Source: Trujillonella endophytica (GTDB lineage Bacteria; Actinomycetota; Actinomycetes; Mycobacteriales; Geodermatophilaceae). From it: DNA of 64,000 nucleotides. Where the stretch lies: assembly GCF_019799905.1 (NCBI RefSeq), contig NZ_JABGCI010000002.1, positions 62,001-126,000 on the forward strand, written 5' to 3'. Below are positions 56,973 through 64,000 of the stretch, in pieces; the first letter of the stretch is position 1; the number at the start of each line of letters is the position of its first letter. A program made the position numbers and the translations under genes. Below the pieces are notes generated by a model that searched no databases, was not told where the DNA came from, and worked only from the letters and a program-made list of their open reading frames with translations.

Positions 56973-57419
56973 CTACGTCGCGTCGATGTCGAAGGGCGGG
57001 GGCGTACCGGCGTCGCGGGGCCGCGCGGCGGCGCCCCGGGCGGCGAGCGCGCGCCGGCCGGGGGTCAGCCCCGCACCGGCCGCCGTCGCGCCGGCGGTGG
57101 TCTCCTTCGCCAGGCCGCCCGAGCCGCTGCCGTTGGCGGTGCCGCGGCGCACGGGTGGCGCGTCGTCGTCGTCGGCGAGCAGCTGGTCGCGGATGAACGT
57201 CTTCGGGTGGTACTTGCGCAGGTCGATGTCGCGCAGGCCCGCGAGGTCGTCGCCGAGCGTCTCGTCCATCTGCGCCCGCACACCGGTGACCGCCCCCCGG
57301 AGGCGCTTGAGCCCGGTCGCCGCCTCCTTGGCCAGGTGCGGCAGCCGCTCGGGGCCGAAGATGAACAACGCGGCCAGCGCGAGGACGACGATCTCGCCCC
57401 AGCCGATCGAGTCGAACAC
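56973..57419 (-). CDS. tatB: Twin-arginine translocase subunit TatB
   Basis: 148 residues. One N-terminal TM (IGWGEIVVLALAALFIFGPERLPHL) with the GPERLP hinge and an amphipathic helix, then a polar Gly/Thr-rich tail. TatB rather than TatA by the Glu in the TM start and by position behind htrA, as in Mycobacterium. Helps pick Tat substrates such as the PhoD here. GTG 57419 with GGGAG 5 nt upstream. Confidence 0.93.
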   Translation of the reverse strand: MFDSIGWGEIVVLALAALFIFGPERLPHLAKEAATGLKRLRGAVTGVRAQMDETLGDDLAGLRDIDLRKYHPKTFIRDQLLADDDDAPPVRRGTANGSGSGGLAKETTAGATAAGAGLTPGRRALAARGAAARPRDAGTPPPFDIDAT

Positions 57420-57521
57420 CGCTGCTCCCGTCCTGCCGGGTCCGCGCTGTCGCGGATCGCCCCCAGCGTAGGTCGCCCGCCCACCCCCGGACCGGGGAAG
57501 GGCCCGGAAGTGGGACGGAAC

Positions 57522-59030
57522 TCAGGCCTCGGCGAGCGTGGCCGTCACCGTCGTGGACTCGGCGCCGCCGCGGACGTACTCGATGGTCACCTGATCGCCA
57601 GGTGCATGTGCGTCGATGGCCACCGCGAGTTCCTCGGAGCTGCCGACCCGCATCTCGTCGACGGCGATGATCACGTCCTGCTCGCGCAGTCCCGCCTCCG
57701 CCCCGGGCCCGTCCGGCTCGACGTTGACCACGAGCGCGCCGTCGCGGGTGCCGTCGGTCACGGAGCGCGCGTTGACCCCCAGGGTGGCGTGCACCGCCTC
57801 GCCGTTGGCGATGAGCTGCTCGGCGATGCCACGGACGGTGTCGATGGGGATGGCGAAGCCCAGACCGACGCTGCCCCCGCCCAGCGAGGCGATGGCGGTG
57901 TTGATGCCGATGACCGCGCCGGTGGCGTCGACCAGCGCACCGCCGGAGTTGCCCGGGTTGATCGGGGCGTCGGTCTGCACCGCGCTGATCACGGCGTTGG
58001 TGTCGCTGCCCTCGCCGGACAGCCGCACCGGGCGGTCCAGCGCGCTGACGATGCCGGTCGTGACCGTGCCGGCCAGACCGAGAGGCGAGCCGATGGCGAT
58101 GACCGGGTCGCCGACGACGAGGTCGTCGACGTTGCCCAGGGCCGCCTCGAGGAGGCCGGGCTTCTCGACCTTGATGACGGCGATGTCGCTGGCCGGGTCA
58201 CGGCCGACGATGCGGGCCTCCGACCCGCTCCCGTCGGAGAACACGGCCCGGATCTCCGCGTCGTCGTTGCCGTCGGCCCCGGAGATGACGTGGTTGTTGG
58301 TGACGATGTAGCCGAGGTCGCCGTCGACGACGACGCCCGAGCCGGTGGCACCGGCGTCCCCGACCCGGACCTCGATGGAGACCACCGCGGGCGTGATGGC
58401 CTCGGCGATCTCCGCCACCGACCCGGGCTCGCGGACGACGCCCTCGTCGACCTCGGACAGCTGCGTGTCGGGGTCGAGCAGCGGCGACTCGGCGGCCGTC
58501 CGCGTCAGCCAGTAGCCCAGGCCGCCACCCAGGGCGCCCACCAGCAGCACCGCGAGCAGCGCGAGCGCGGAGAGCCGGATGGAGAGGTCCCGGAACCGGA
58601 GCCTCTTGCGGCCCTTGGCGTCGACGACGACCGGGCCCTCCTGCTCGTCCTCGTCCTCGTAGACGGCGGGGCCGGCCAGCCCGGCGGGCGAGTGCGGGTC
58701 GCGCCAGGGGTCGTTCCGCGCGTCTGGCTTCCACCAGGGGCCCGCCGAGGTCCGCTTGCGGCCGGGCCGGCCACCGGGTGGCTCCTGCAGCCCACGCCGG
58801 TCGGTCCCGGGCGGCGCGAAGGCGCGCAGCACGGCCTCCGGGGGCGGGGGCGCGGCCGGTCGCGGCGGCAGCGTCGGGGCGCCGCCGGCGAAGGTGCCGT
58901 CCACGGCCGGCGGTCGCCCGAACGCCTGGCGGAGAGCCGGGCTGGGTTCGGCCGGGGGAGCGGCCGAGTCACGCGGCCGGACGGCCGGCGGGTCGAAGCC
59001 GCCCGCGCGACCGGCCGGACGCGCGAACAC
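57522..59030 (-). CDS. htrA: HtrA/DegP-like serine protease, membrane-anchored
   Basis: 502 residues from GTG 59030. Pro/Ala-rich cytosolic N-terminal 150 residues, TM (LSALALLAVLLVGALGGGLGYWL), trypsin-like domain with His in VTNNHVISG, Asp in PASDIAVIKV, Ser in INPGNSGGALV, then a PDZ domain (GALVVNVEPDGPGAEAGLREQDVIIAVD). Envelope stress protease of the SigE regulon in mycobacteria. No ribosome-binding site precedes GTG 59030; a CTG at 59096 has GGGGGAGG 5 nt upstream and the frame is open there, which would give 524 residues. Confidence 0.93.
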   Translation of the reverse strand: MFARPAGRAGGFDPPAVRPRDSAAPPAEPSPALRQAFGRPPAVDGTFAGGAPTLPPRPAAPPPPEAVLRAFAPPGTDRRGLQEPPGGRPGRKRTSAGPWWKPDARNDPWRDPHSPAGLAGPAVYEDEDEQEGPVVVDAKGRKRLRFRDLSIRLSALALLAVLLVGALGGGLGYWLTRTAAESPLLDPDTQLSEVDEGVVREPGSVAEIAEAITPAVVSIEVRVGDAGATGSGVVVDGDLGYIVTNNHVISGADGNDDAEIRAVFSDGSGSEARIVGRDPASDIAVIKVEKPGLLEAALGNVDDLVVGDPVIAIGSPLGLAGTVTTGIVSALDRPVRLSGEGSDTNAVISAVQTDAPINPGNSGGALVDATGAVIGINTAIASLGGGSVGLGFAIPIDTVRGIAEQLIANGEAVHATLGVNARSVTDGTRDGALVVNVEPDGPGAEAGLREQDVIIAVDEMRVGSSEELAVAIDAHAPGDQVTIEYVRGGAESTTVTATLAEA

Positions 59031-59215
59031 CTCGTCGGAGGAACCGTCGACGGCGGGACGGTCGCCCTCGTCAGGCGACGGCGGGGTCTCGGGCAGCGGG
59101 TCCTCCCCCGGGCGCAGGGCGGTCAGGGTGCTGGGCGATCAGCGTGCTGGCTGATCGGGGGCGTGGACAGGGTGCCCGACAGTCCGCGTCGTCCCGCGGC
59201 GGGGTCGCACGGCGG

Positions 59216-59809
59216 TCAGGGGGTCCCGTCGCGGGAGCCCGCGGGGACGACGGCGGCCTCGGACCCGCCGGTCATGGTGCGCACCACCGGCGGGACGACC
59301 TCGCTGCGGTCACCGGGGGCACGGGAGTCGGCGACGGGCGACGCGGGCGGGTCGGCGGACTCCCCCGGGCCCGGCAGGCTCAGGGCCAGCGCGGTGACGC
59401 CGATGCCCAGGCCGGCGAGCGCGCCCCCCAGGCTGCGGCGCAGCCAGCGCGCCTGTCCCGGGCGCGCGGCCGGCGCGGGGTGCGGGTCCAGCGGCACCGA
59501 CCAGGAGCCGGTGCCGTCGCGCAGGGTGAGCTGGCCGAAGCCGACGCTCAGGGCGCCCGGGCCGCCCGCGCCGGGCACGTCCGTGGTGAACGGGATGTCG
59601 CGCAGCCGGCTGAGCAGGTCGCCGGGGACCGCCACGTCGGTCGCGCGGTGCAGCGCCTCCTTGGCCTCGCGCTGAGCCTGCACGGCCATCCGGCAGGACG
59701 CGCAGCCCGCCAGGTGCCGCGCGGCCCGGGTGGCGGGCCCGCTGGCCAGCTCGCCGTCGACCAGCGCGGCGATCGCCTCCTGCGCGAGGTGGCTCTCGGG
59801 GAGGCTCAT
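59216..59809 (-). CDS. rseA: Anti-sigma factor RseA (zinc-binding ZAS)
   Basis: 197 residues. ZAS motif His32-x3-Cys36-x2-Cys39 (RHLAGCASC) in an N-terminal helical domain that clamps SigE. A TM near residue 130 ([19 protein letters not shown]) is present, so it is membrane-anchored here. ATG 59809 overlaps the sigE stop (ATGA), the classic coupling of an ECF sigma factor to its anti-sigma factor. The C-terminal segment outside is Pro/Ser-rich. Confidence 0.92.
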   Translation of the reverse strand: MSLPESHLAQEAIAALVDGELASGPATRAARHLAGCASCRMAVQAQREAKEALHRATDVAVPGDLLSRLRDIPFTTDVPGAGGPGALSVGFGQLTLRDGTGSWSVPLDPHPAPAARPGQARWLRRSLGGALAGLGIGVTALALSLPGPGESADPPASPVADSRAPGDRSEVVPPVVRTMTGGSEAAVVPAGSRDGTP

Positions 59810-60504
59810 ACCCCGCTCCCCTCCGCCGAGGCGGCCTCGGGGCGGCGGGGGGCGAGGTGGGCCAGCGCCTGCCGGAGCTGGACGCGCCCGCGGTGGATGC
59901 GGCTGCGCACCGTGCCGAGCTTGATGCCGAGGGTGGCGGCGATCTCCTCGTAGGTGAGGCCCTCGATGTCGCAGAGGACGACGGCGACGCGGAACTCCGG
60001 CGCCAGCGCGTCCAGCGCGGCCTGCACCTGCGGGTCGAGGTGGGTGTCGGCGTACACCTGCTCCGGCCCCGGCGCGGTGCCGGGCAGGCGCTCGGTGTCG
60101 TCGGGGAGCGCGTCGAAGCGGATCCGCTGCCGACGGCGGACCATGTCGAGGAACAGGTTGGTCGTGATGCGGTGCAGCCAGCCCTCGAAGGTGCCGGGCG
60201 AGAAGTCGGCCAGCGACCGGAACACCCGGACGAAGGTCTCCTGCGTGAGGTCCTCGGCGTCCTGCGCGTTGCCCGACAGCCGGTAGGCCAGTCGGTACAC
60301 GCGGGCGGAGTGGTCGCGGACGACCTGCTCCCACGTCGGCGCCACCCAGACCGCGGGAGCGGCCGGCTCGGCGGGCTGCTCCTCCGGAGCGGGCGACAGG
60401 GGCTCGGACACGGCACCAGGATCGCAGATCACGCCCCCCGTGTCGGGTCCGGAGACGGCGGATCCCGCCCCGACGGGTGGACTGGTCGTTCGCGAACGGC
60501 GCAC
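59806..60504 (-). CDS. sigE: ECF RNA polymerase sigma factor SigE
   Basis: 232 residues from GTG 60504 (or 201 from GTG 60411). Sigma2: [56 protein letters not shown]; sigma4: [42 protein letters not shown]. Very close in pattern to mycobacterial SigE, the envelope stress factor. An ECF-like promoter at 60512-60541 places the transcript start next to GTG 60504, so the long form may be leaderless and autoregulated. In mycobacteria sigE also has alternative starts. Confidence 0.96.
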   Translation of the reverse strand: MRRSRTTSPPVGAGSAVSGPDTGGVICDPGAVSEPLSPAPEEQPAEPAAPAVWVAPTWEQVVRDHSARVYRLAYRLSGNAQDAEDLTQETFVRVFRSLADFSPGTFEGWLHRITTNLFLDMVRRRQRIRFDALPDDTERLPGTAPGPEQVYADTHLDPQVQAALDALAPEFRVAVVLCDIEGLTYEEIAATLGIKLGTVRSRIHRGRVQLRQALAHLAPRRPEAASAEGSGV

Positions 60505-60511
60505 GAACGGT

Positions 60512-60541
60512 CCAACGGGCCGGATCCGGGCCGGTGTTCCC
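60512..60541 (-). promoter_or_regulatory. Candidate SigE-type autoregulatory promoter
   Basis: -35 GGGAAC (60541-60536) and -10 CGTTGG (60517-60512) with 18 bp between, matching the GGAAC/CGTT pattern of ECF SigE promoters. The -10 ends 8 nt before GTG 60504. Confidence 0.5.
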
Positions 60542-60595
60542 GTTCACAGGCACTTCACAGCTCGCGCCCCGTGCACCTCCGTCGGTCCCCGCCAC

Positions 60596-60601
60596 TACCC
60601 T
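60596..60601 (+). promoter_or_regulatory. Leaderless -10 box TACCCT
   Basis: TACCCT, 6 nt, GTG 60608 of the O-methyltransferase. Confidence 0.55.
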
Positions 60602-60607
60602 CGCCCG

Positions 60608-61291
60608 GTGATGAGCGCCCGGGGTGGGCCGCCGGTCGGCGGCGAGCGGGGCGACCCGGACGGCGGCGACATCGGCCGGGCCTATGCCGACCGGTTCGCC
60701 GCGGAGACGCCGGCACTGGCCGCCGCCCGCACGCGGGTCGCGCAGCTCGACGGGCCGCCTCCCGTCTCCCCCGCCGTCGGCTCGGCACTCGCCGTCCTGG
60801 CCGCCGGGGCGGGCGCCCGCGGCGTCGTCTCCGTCGGCAGCGGCGGCGGGGTGAGCGGGCTGTGGCTGCTGCAGGGCATGCGCCGCGACGGCGTCCTCAC
60901 CTGCCTGGACACCGACGCCGAACAGCAGCTGGCCGCGCGCCGGGCCTTCACCGAGGCCGGGCACCCGCAGGGCCGGACGCGGATGATCTTCGGCACGCCG
61001 GGCGAGGTGCTGCCCCGCCTGTCCCCCGGCGCGTACGACCTCGTCGTCTGCGCCAGCGGGCCGGCCGACTACGCCGGCGAGCTGTCCGGACTCGTCGGGC
61101 TGCTCCGCCCCGGCGGCCTGCTGGTGTGCCACGGCGTGCTCGAGGGCGGGCGGATCGCCGACCGCTCCGCCCGCGACCCCGAGACGGTGGCCTGGCGCGA
61201 GATCGCCCGCCGGGTACGGGAGGACGAGCGCCTCACCTCCGCCGTCCTGCCGATCGGCGCGGGCCTGCTCGTGGCCAGCACCGCGCGCTAG
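60608..61291 (+). CDS. O-methyltransferase (class I SAM-dependent)
   Basis: 227 residues. GVVSVGSGGGVSGLWLLQGM is the SAM loop, LTCLDTDAEQ the acidic strand-2 end, YDLVVCASGPADY the motif post-strand 4, LLRPGGLLVCHGVLEGG strand 5. This is the O-methyltransferase family of Rv1220c, which in Mycobacterium lies beside sigE in the same divergent arrangement. Substrate unknown; the family usually methylates catechols or caffeoyl-type hydroxyls. Leaderless GTG 60608 preferred over ATG 60611. Confidence 0.9.
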   Translation: MMSARGGPPVGGERGDPDGGDIGRAYADRFAAETPALAAARTRVAQLDGPPPVSPAVGSALAVLAAGAGARGVVSVGSGGGVSGLWLLQGMRRDGVLTCLDTDAEQQLAARRAFTEAGHPQGRTRMIFGTPGEVLPRLSPGAYDLVVCASGPADYAGELSGLVGLLRPGGLLVCHGVLEGGRIADRSARDPETVAWREIARRVREDERLTSAVLPIGAGLLVASTAR

Positions 61292-61792
61292 TCAGCCGAA
61301 CGGGTGCTCGGCGACCGGCTCCCACGGCCCGCCGAGGTAGCGCCACAGCCCGAGCCCGCGGGCCGGGACCGCCTCCGGGACGAACGCCGCGGCGAGCTCG
61401 GCGTGCAGCGCCCGCGCGGCGGCGGGGTCGACCTTGTTCTGCACCGTGACGTGCGGGGCGTGCCGCTGCCGGTCCTGGGGCGTCAGCCACGGCGCCCACG
61501 CAGCGGCCAGCCCGGCGCGCAGCTGCGCCAGCTCGGGCGAGGCCAGCGTGTAGGCCACGCCGCGGCCGAGGGACCGCACGCCGGTCACCCGGACGGCGAA
61601 CGGCGGGCGGTCGGCGGCCCGGGCGAGATCGGCGTCCACCCCGGGCAGCTGCTCGCCCGGCAGCGCGTGGAACAGCGTCACGTGCGCGGCCAGGAAGTTC
61701 CGCTCCGGCGGGAAGTGCGCCGCGCGGAGCCGGTCGAACCGCTGCTGCGCCCGCTCCTCGAGCAGGAGCGTGACGATCAGCGGCTGGGTCAT
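61292..61792 (-). CDS. 2'-5' RNA ligase/cyclic phosphodiesterase-like protein
   Basis: 166 residues. Two HxT motifs, HVTLFH near residue 38 and HVTVQN near 113, form the 2H phosphoesterase active site, and the length fits the LigT-like family. It may open 2',3'-cyclic RNA ends or act on small cyclic nucleotides. ATG 61792 overlaps the glgC stop (ATGA), so it is co-translated with glgC; I know no functional reason for that link. Confidence 0.88.
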   Translation of the reverse strand: MTQPLIVTLLLEERAQQRFDRLRAAHFPPERNFLAAHVTLFHALPGEQLPGVDADLARAADRPPFAVRVTGVRSLGRGVAYTLASPELAQLRAGLAAAWAPWLTPQDRQRHAPHVTVQNKVDPAAARALHAELAAAFVPEAVPARGLGLWRYLGGPWEPVAEHPFG

Positions 61793-63009
61793 GCCTGGGC
61801 GCGGGCGCCCTTGCCGAGCACGGTCACCCCGCCGGCGCTGACGTGGTACTGCTGCCGGTCGGCCGCGAGGTCCACGCCGATCCGCGTCCAGGGCGGCACG
61901 ACGACGTTCTTGTCGAGGATGGCCCGGCGGACGTACGCGCCCTCGCCGATCTGCACGCCGTCCATCAGCACGCTGTCCTCGACCCGGGCGCCCCGGTCGA
62001 TCCGCACGCCGGGCGAGACGACGGAGTGGTGCACCGAGCCGCCGCCGATGATGGCCCCGGCGCTGACCATCGACTCCTCCGCGCGCCCGCCGAGCACGAA
62101 CTTCGCCGGCGGGAGCTGCGGCGGCAGGGTGAGGATCGGCCAGCGGTCGTTGTAGAGGTTGAACACCGGCGTCACCGACACCAGGTCCATGTGCGCGTCG
62201 AAGTAGCTGTCGATGGTCCCGACGTCGCGCCAGTAGCCGTGGTCGCGCTCGGTCGCGCCCGGGACGACGTTGGTGGAGAAGTCGTAGACCCACGCGTCCC
62301 CGGCCTCGGCCAGCATCGGCATGATCGAACCGCCCATGTCGTGCACCGAGTGCGGGTCCTCCGCGTCGGCGCGCAGGGCCTCGAGCAGCGCGTCGGTGCT
62401 GAACACGTAGTTCCCCATCGAGGCGAAGCTCTCCTCGGGGGAGTCCGGCAGCCCGGGCGGGTCGGCGGGCTTCTCCAGGAACTGCCGCACCTTGCCGTCC
62501 GCGCCGGCGTCGATGATCCCGAACTCGGTGGCCTCGCTGCGCGGCACCCGGAGCCCGGCGATGGTCACGCCGGCCCCGGTCTGCATGTGCTGGTCGATCA
62601 TCTGCGAGGGGTCCATCCGGTACACGTGGTCGGCGCCGAAGACGACGACGATGTCCGGACGGGCGTCGTAGATCAGGTTGAGGCTCTGGAAGATCGCGTC
62701 GGCGCTGCCCAGGAACCACCGCGGCCCGAGCCGCTGCTGCGCCGGCACCGGGGTGATGTAGTTGCCCAGCAGCTGGGACATCCGCCAGGTCGTGGTGATG
62801 TGCCGGTCGAGGCTGTGGCTCTTGTACTGGGTCAGGACGGCGATCTGCCGGATCTCGCCGTTGACCAGGTTCGACAGGACGAAGTCGATCAGCCGGTAGT
62901 TGCCGCCGAAGGGCACCGCGGGCTTCGCCCTGTCCTGGGTCAGGGGAGCCAGGCGCTTGCCCTCACCGCCTGCCAGGACGATGCCGAGGACTCGAGGACC
63001 GCCACGCAT
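61789..63009 (-). CDS. glgC: Glucose-1-phosphate adenylyltransferase
   Basis: 406 residues, normal length. ADP-glucose synthase marks: [25 protein letters not shown] (nucleotide loop), [33 protein letters not shown], and a left-handed beta helix at the end ([26 protein letters not shown]). Makes ADP-glucose for the GlgA/GlgM enzyme encoded divergently. TACGTT (63016-63021) 6 nt before ATG 63009 gives a leaderless start. Confidence 0.98.
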   Translation of the reverse strand: MRGGPRVLGIVLAGGEGKRLAPLTQDRAKPAVPFGGNYRLIDFVLSNLVNGEIRQIAVLTQYKSHSLDRHITTTWRMSQLLGNYITPVPAQQRLGPRWFLGSADAIFQSLNLIYDARPDIVVVFGADHVYRMDPSQMIDQHMQTGAGVTIAGLRVPRSEATEFGIIDAGADGKVRQFLEKPADPPGLPDSPEESFASMGNYVFSTDALLEALRADAEDPHSVHDMGGSIMPMLAEAGDAWVYDFSTNVVPGATERDHGYWRDVGTIDSYFDAHMDLVSVTPVFNLYNDRWPILTLPPQLPPAKFVLGGRAEESMVSAGAIIGGGSVHHSVVSPGVRIDRGARVEDSVLMDGVQIGEGAYVRRAILDKNVVVPPWTRIGVDLAADRQQYHVSAGGVTVLGKGARAQA

Positions 63010-63015
63010 GCCCGC

Positions 63016-63021
63016 AACGTA
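63016..63021 (-). promoter_or_regulatory. Leaderless -10 box TACGTT of glgC
   Basis: TACGTT, 6 nt, ATG 63009. The glgA box lies 49 bp away on the other strand, so both glycogen genes start from one 72-bp gap. Confidence 0.6.
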
Positions 63022-63069
63022 TCCGCTGCGCCGGCATCCGGCCCCACCACCACCGCCCGTACCGCCCCC

Positions 63070-63075
63070 TAGGGT
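63070..63075 (+). promoter_or_regulatory. Leaderless -10 box TAGGGT of glgA
   Basis: TAGGGT, 6 nt, GTG 63082. Confidence 0.6.
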
Positions 63076-63081
63076 GATCCG

Positions 63082-64000
63082 GTGCGCATCGGCATCGTGA
63101 CCCGCGAGTGGCCACCGGACGTCTACGGCGGCGCCGGTGTGCACGTCGAACACCTCGTGGCGGCCCTGCGGTCGCTGCCGGCGGGCCCCGAGATCGACGT
63201 CCACTGCTTCGGGGTCGCGCGCGCGGACGCGGTGGCGCACGCCGTCCCCGCCGGGCTGGTCGGCGCCAACGGCGCCCTGCAGGCGCTGGGCGCCGACGTC
63301 GAGATCGCCGCCGCTCTCGCCGGGGTCGACCTCGTGCACTCCCACACCTGGTACGCCAACGGCGCCGGGCTGCTCGCCGGGCTCGTGCACGGCGCGCCGC
63401 ACGTGGTCACCGCGCACTCCCTGGAGCCACGCCGGCCGTGGAAGGCCGAGCAGCTGGGCGGCGGCTACCGGCTCTCCTCCTGGGTCGAGCGGACCGCCTA
63501 CCTCTCCGCCGACGCCGTGGTCGCGGTCAGCGCCGGCATGCGCGACGACGTCCTCGCCGTCTACCCGGAGCTCGACCCCGCCCGGGTGCACGTCGTGCAC
63601 AACGGCGTCGACGCCGAGGCCTACCGGCCGACGCCGGCGCCGGACGTCGTCCGCTCGCTCGGCGTGGACCCCGACCGGCCCTACGCGCTGTTCGTCGGGC
63701 GGATCACCCGGCAGAAGGGCCTGGTGCACCTGCTCGCCGCGGCGGACGGGCTGCCTCCCGAGGCCGGGCTGGTGCTCTGCGCCGGTGCCGCCGACACCCC
63801 GGCCGAGCGCCTGCAGGTCGCCGAGGCCGTCGCCGCCCTGCAGGCCCGGCGCAGCGGCGTCGTGTGGATCGAGTCGATGCTGCCCCGCGAGCAGCTGGTG
63901 CCGCTGATCACCGGCGCCACCGTCTTCGTCTGCCCGTCGGTCTACGAGCCGCTGGGCATCGTCAACCTCGAGGCCGCCGCCTGCGGCACGGCGGTCGTGG
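63082..64000 (+). CDS. glgA: GT-B glycosyltransferase GlgA/GlgM (3' end cut by window)
   Basis: 306 codons visible from GTG 63082 without stop. N-terminal GT-B domain with the glycine loop [43 protein letters not shown]; second domain with [15 protein letters not shown] and the nucleotide-binding [20 protein letters not shown] (E-x7-E). The actinobacterial member of this family (Rv1212c) makes maltose-1-phosphate from ADP-glucose and glucose-1-phosphate and is now called GlgM; whether this is GlgM or classical GlgA is left open. Divergent from glgC. Confidence 0.95.
   Translation, partial: MRIGIVTREWPPDVYGGAGVHVEHLVAALRSLPAGPEIDVHCFGVARADAVAHAVPAGLVGANGALQALGADVEIAAALAGVDLVHSHTWYANGAGLLAGLVHGAPHVVTAHSLEPRRPWKAEQLGGGYRLSSWVERTAYLSADAVVAVSAGMRDDVLAVYPELDPARVHVVHNGVDAEAYRPTPAPDVVRSLGVDPDRPYALFVGRITRQKGLVHLLAAADGLPPEAGLVLCAGAADTPAERLQVAEAVAALQARRSGVVWIESMLPREQLVPLITGATVFVCPSVYEPLGIVNLEAAACGTAVV

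Noticed and set aside
1..64000. tRNA, rRNA, CRISPR array, prophage or insertion sequence
   Set aside because: No T-loop motifs in gaps, no spaced direct repeats, no integrase, transposase or phage genes were found by eye.

Overview
The window is very GC-rich, densely coded, and uses GTG starts and 4-base stop/start overlaps throughout. With mycothiol-synthase-like double GNATs, an SCO6745-family protein, a cslA-glxA-cslZ locus and an intact prfB without programmed frameshift, this points to a high-GC actinobacterium. Codon use and the palindromic repeats would suit Geodermatophilaceae (Blastococcus, Geodermatophilus, Modestobacter), but that is an inference.

Layout. 0-5.2 kb: small catabolic or resistance-type operons on the minus strand (carboxymuconolactone decarboxylase-like, SCO6745-like, two GNATs, VOC, amidohydrolase, quinone-type oxidoreductase), almost all joined by GTGA/ATGA overlaps. 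5.3-8.9 kb: the conserved smpB-ftsX-ftsE-prfB block. 9-20.2 kb: c-di-GMP enzyme, cutA, secreted hydrolases, a Ser/Thr kinase fused to a VUT-like membrane domain, a lipoprotein, a secreted EEP hydrolase, a DUF4230 protein and a LAxTG surface protein. 20.2-25 kb: cslZ-glxA-cslA, the machinery for a cellulose-like tip glycan. 25-25.8 kb: a non-coding stretch. 26.2-30.5 kb: a minimal Tad/Flp pilus operon. 30.8-38.9 kb: phoD, an MmpL-type exporter divergent from a NarL-type two-component system, a YihY protein and a Gln/Pro-rich membrane protein. 38.9-50.7 kb: CoA-transferase, TIGR03084 protein, a second GGDEF/EAL protein, a TPP enzyme, acyl-CoA dehydrogenase, malyl-CoA lyase-like enzyme, EamA and PhzF. 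50.8-64 kb: the block mgtE-like/DUF1003 ... mrp, tatB, htrA, rseA, sigE, O-methyltransferase, glgC, glgA, which follows the gene order known around Mycobacterium tuberculosis Rv1212c-Rv1234 but carries insertions (ogt, HTH plus Clp-N pair, azlCD, SRPBCC, RNA ligase-like).

Themes beyond the genes. (1) Fifteen genes have a TANNNT -10 box ending exactly 6-8 nt before the start codon, i.e. leaderless promoters, and these decide several starts. (2) At least four families of REP-like hairpins (called A-D here) recur, nearly always just 3' of a minus-strand stop codon; pairs of A, B and C copies bracket gene cassettes (acd/DUF4190, phoD, the Tad operon), and one D copy is translated as the leader of a TadE pseudopilin. 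No RAYT transposase, tRNA, rRNA, CRISPR or insertion sequence was seen. (3) The least ordinary protein is the kinase/VUT-like fusion at 13.6-15.3 kb. The least ordinary control region is the tandem-operator leaderless promoter of the HTH/Clp-N pair at 53.1 kb.
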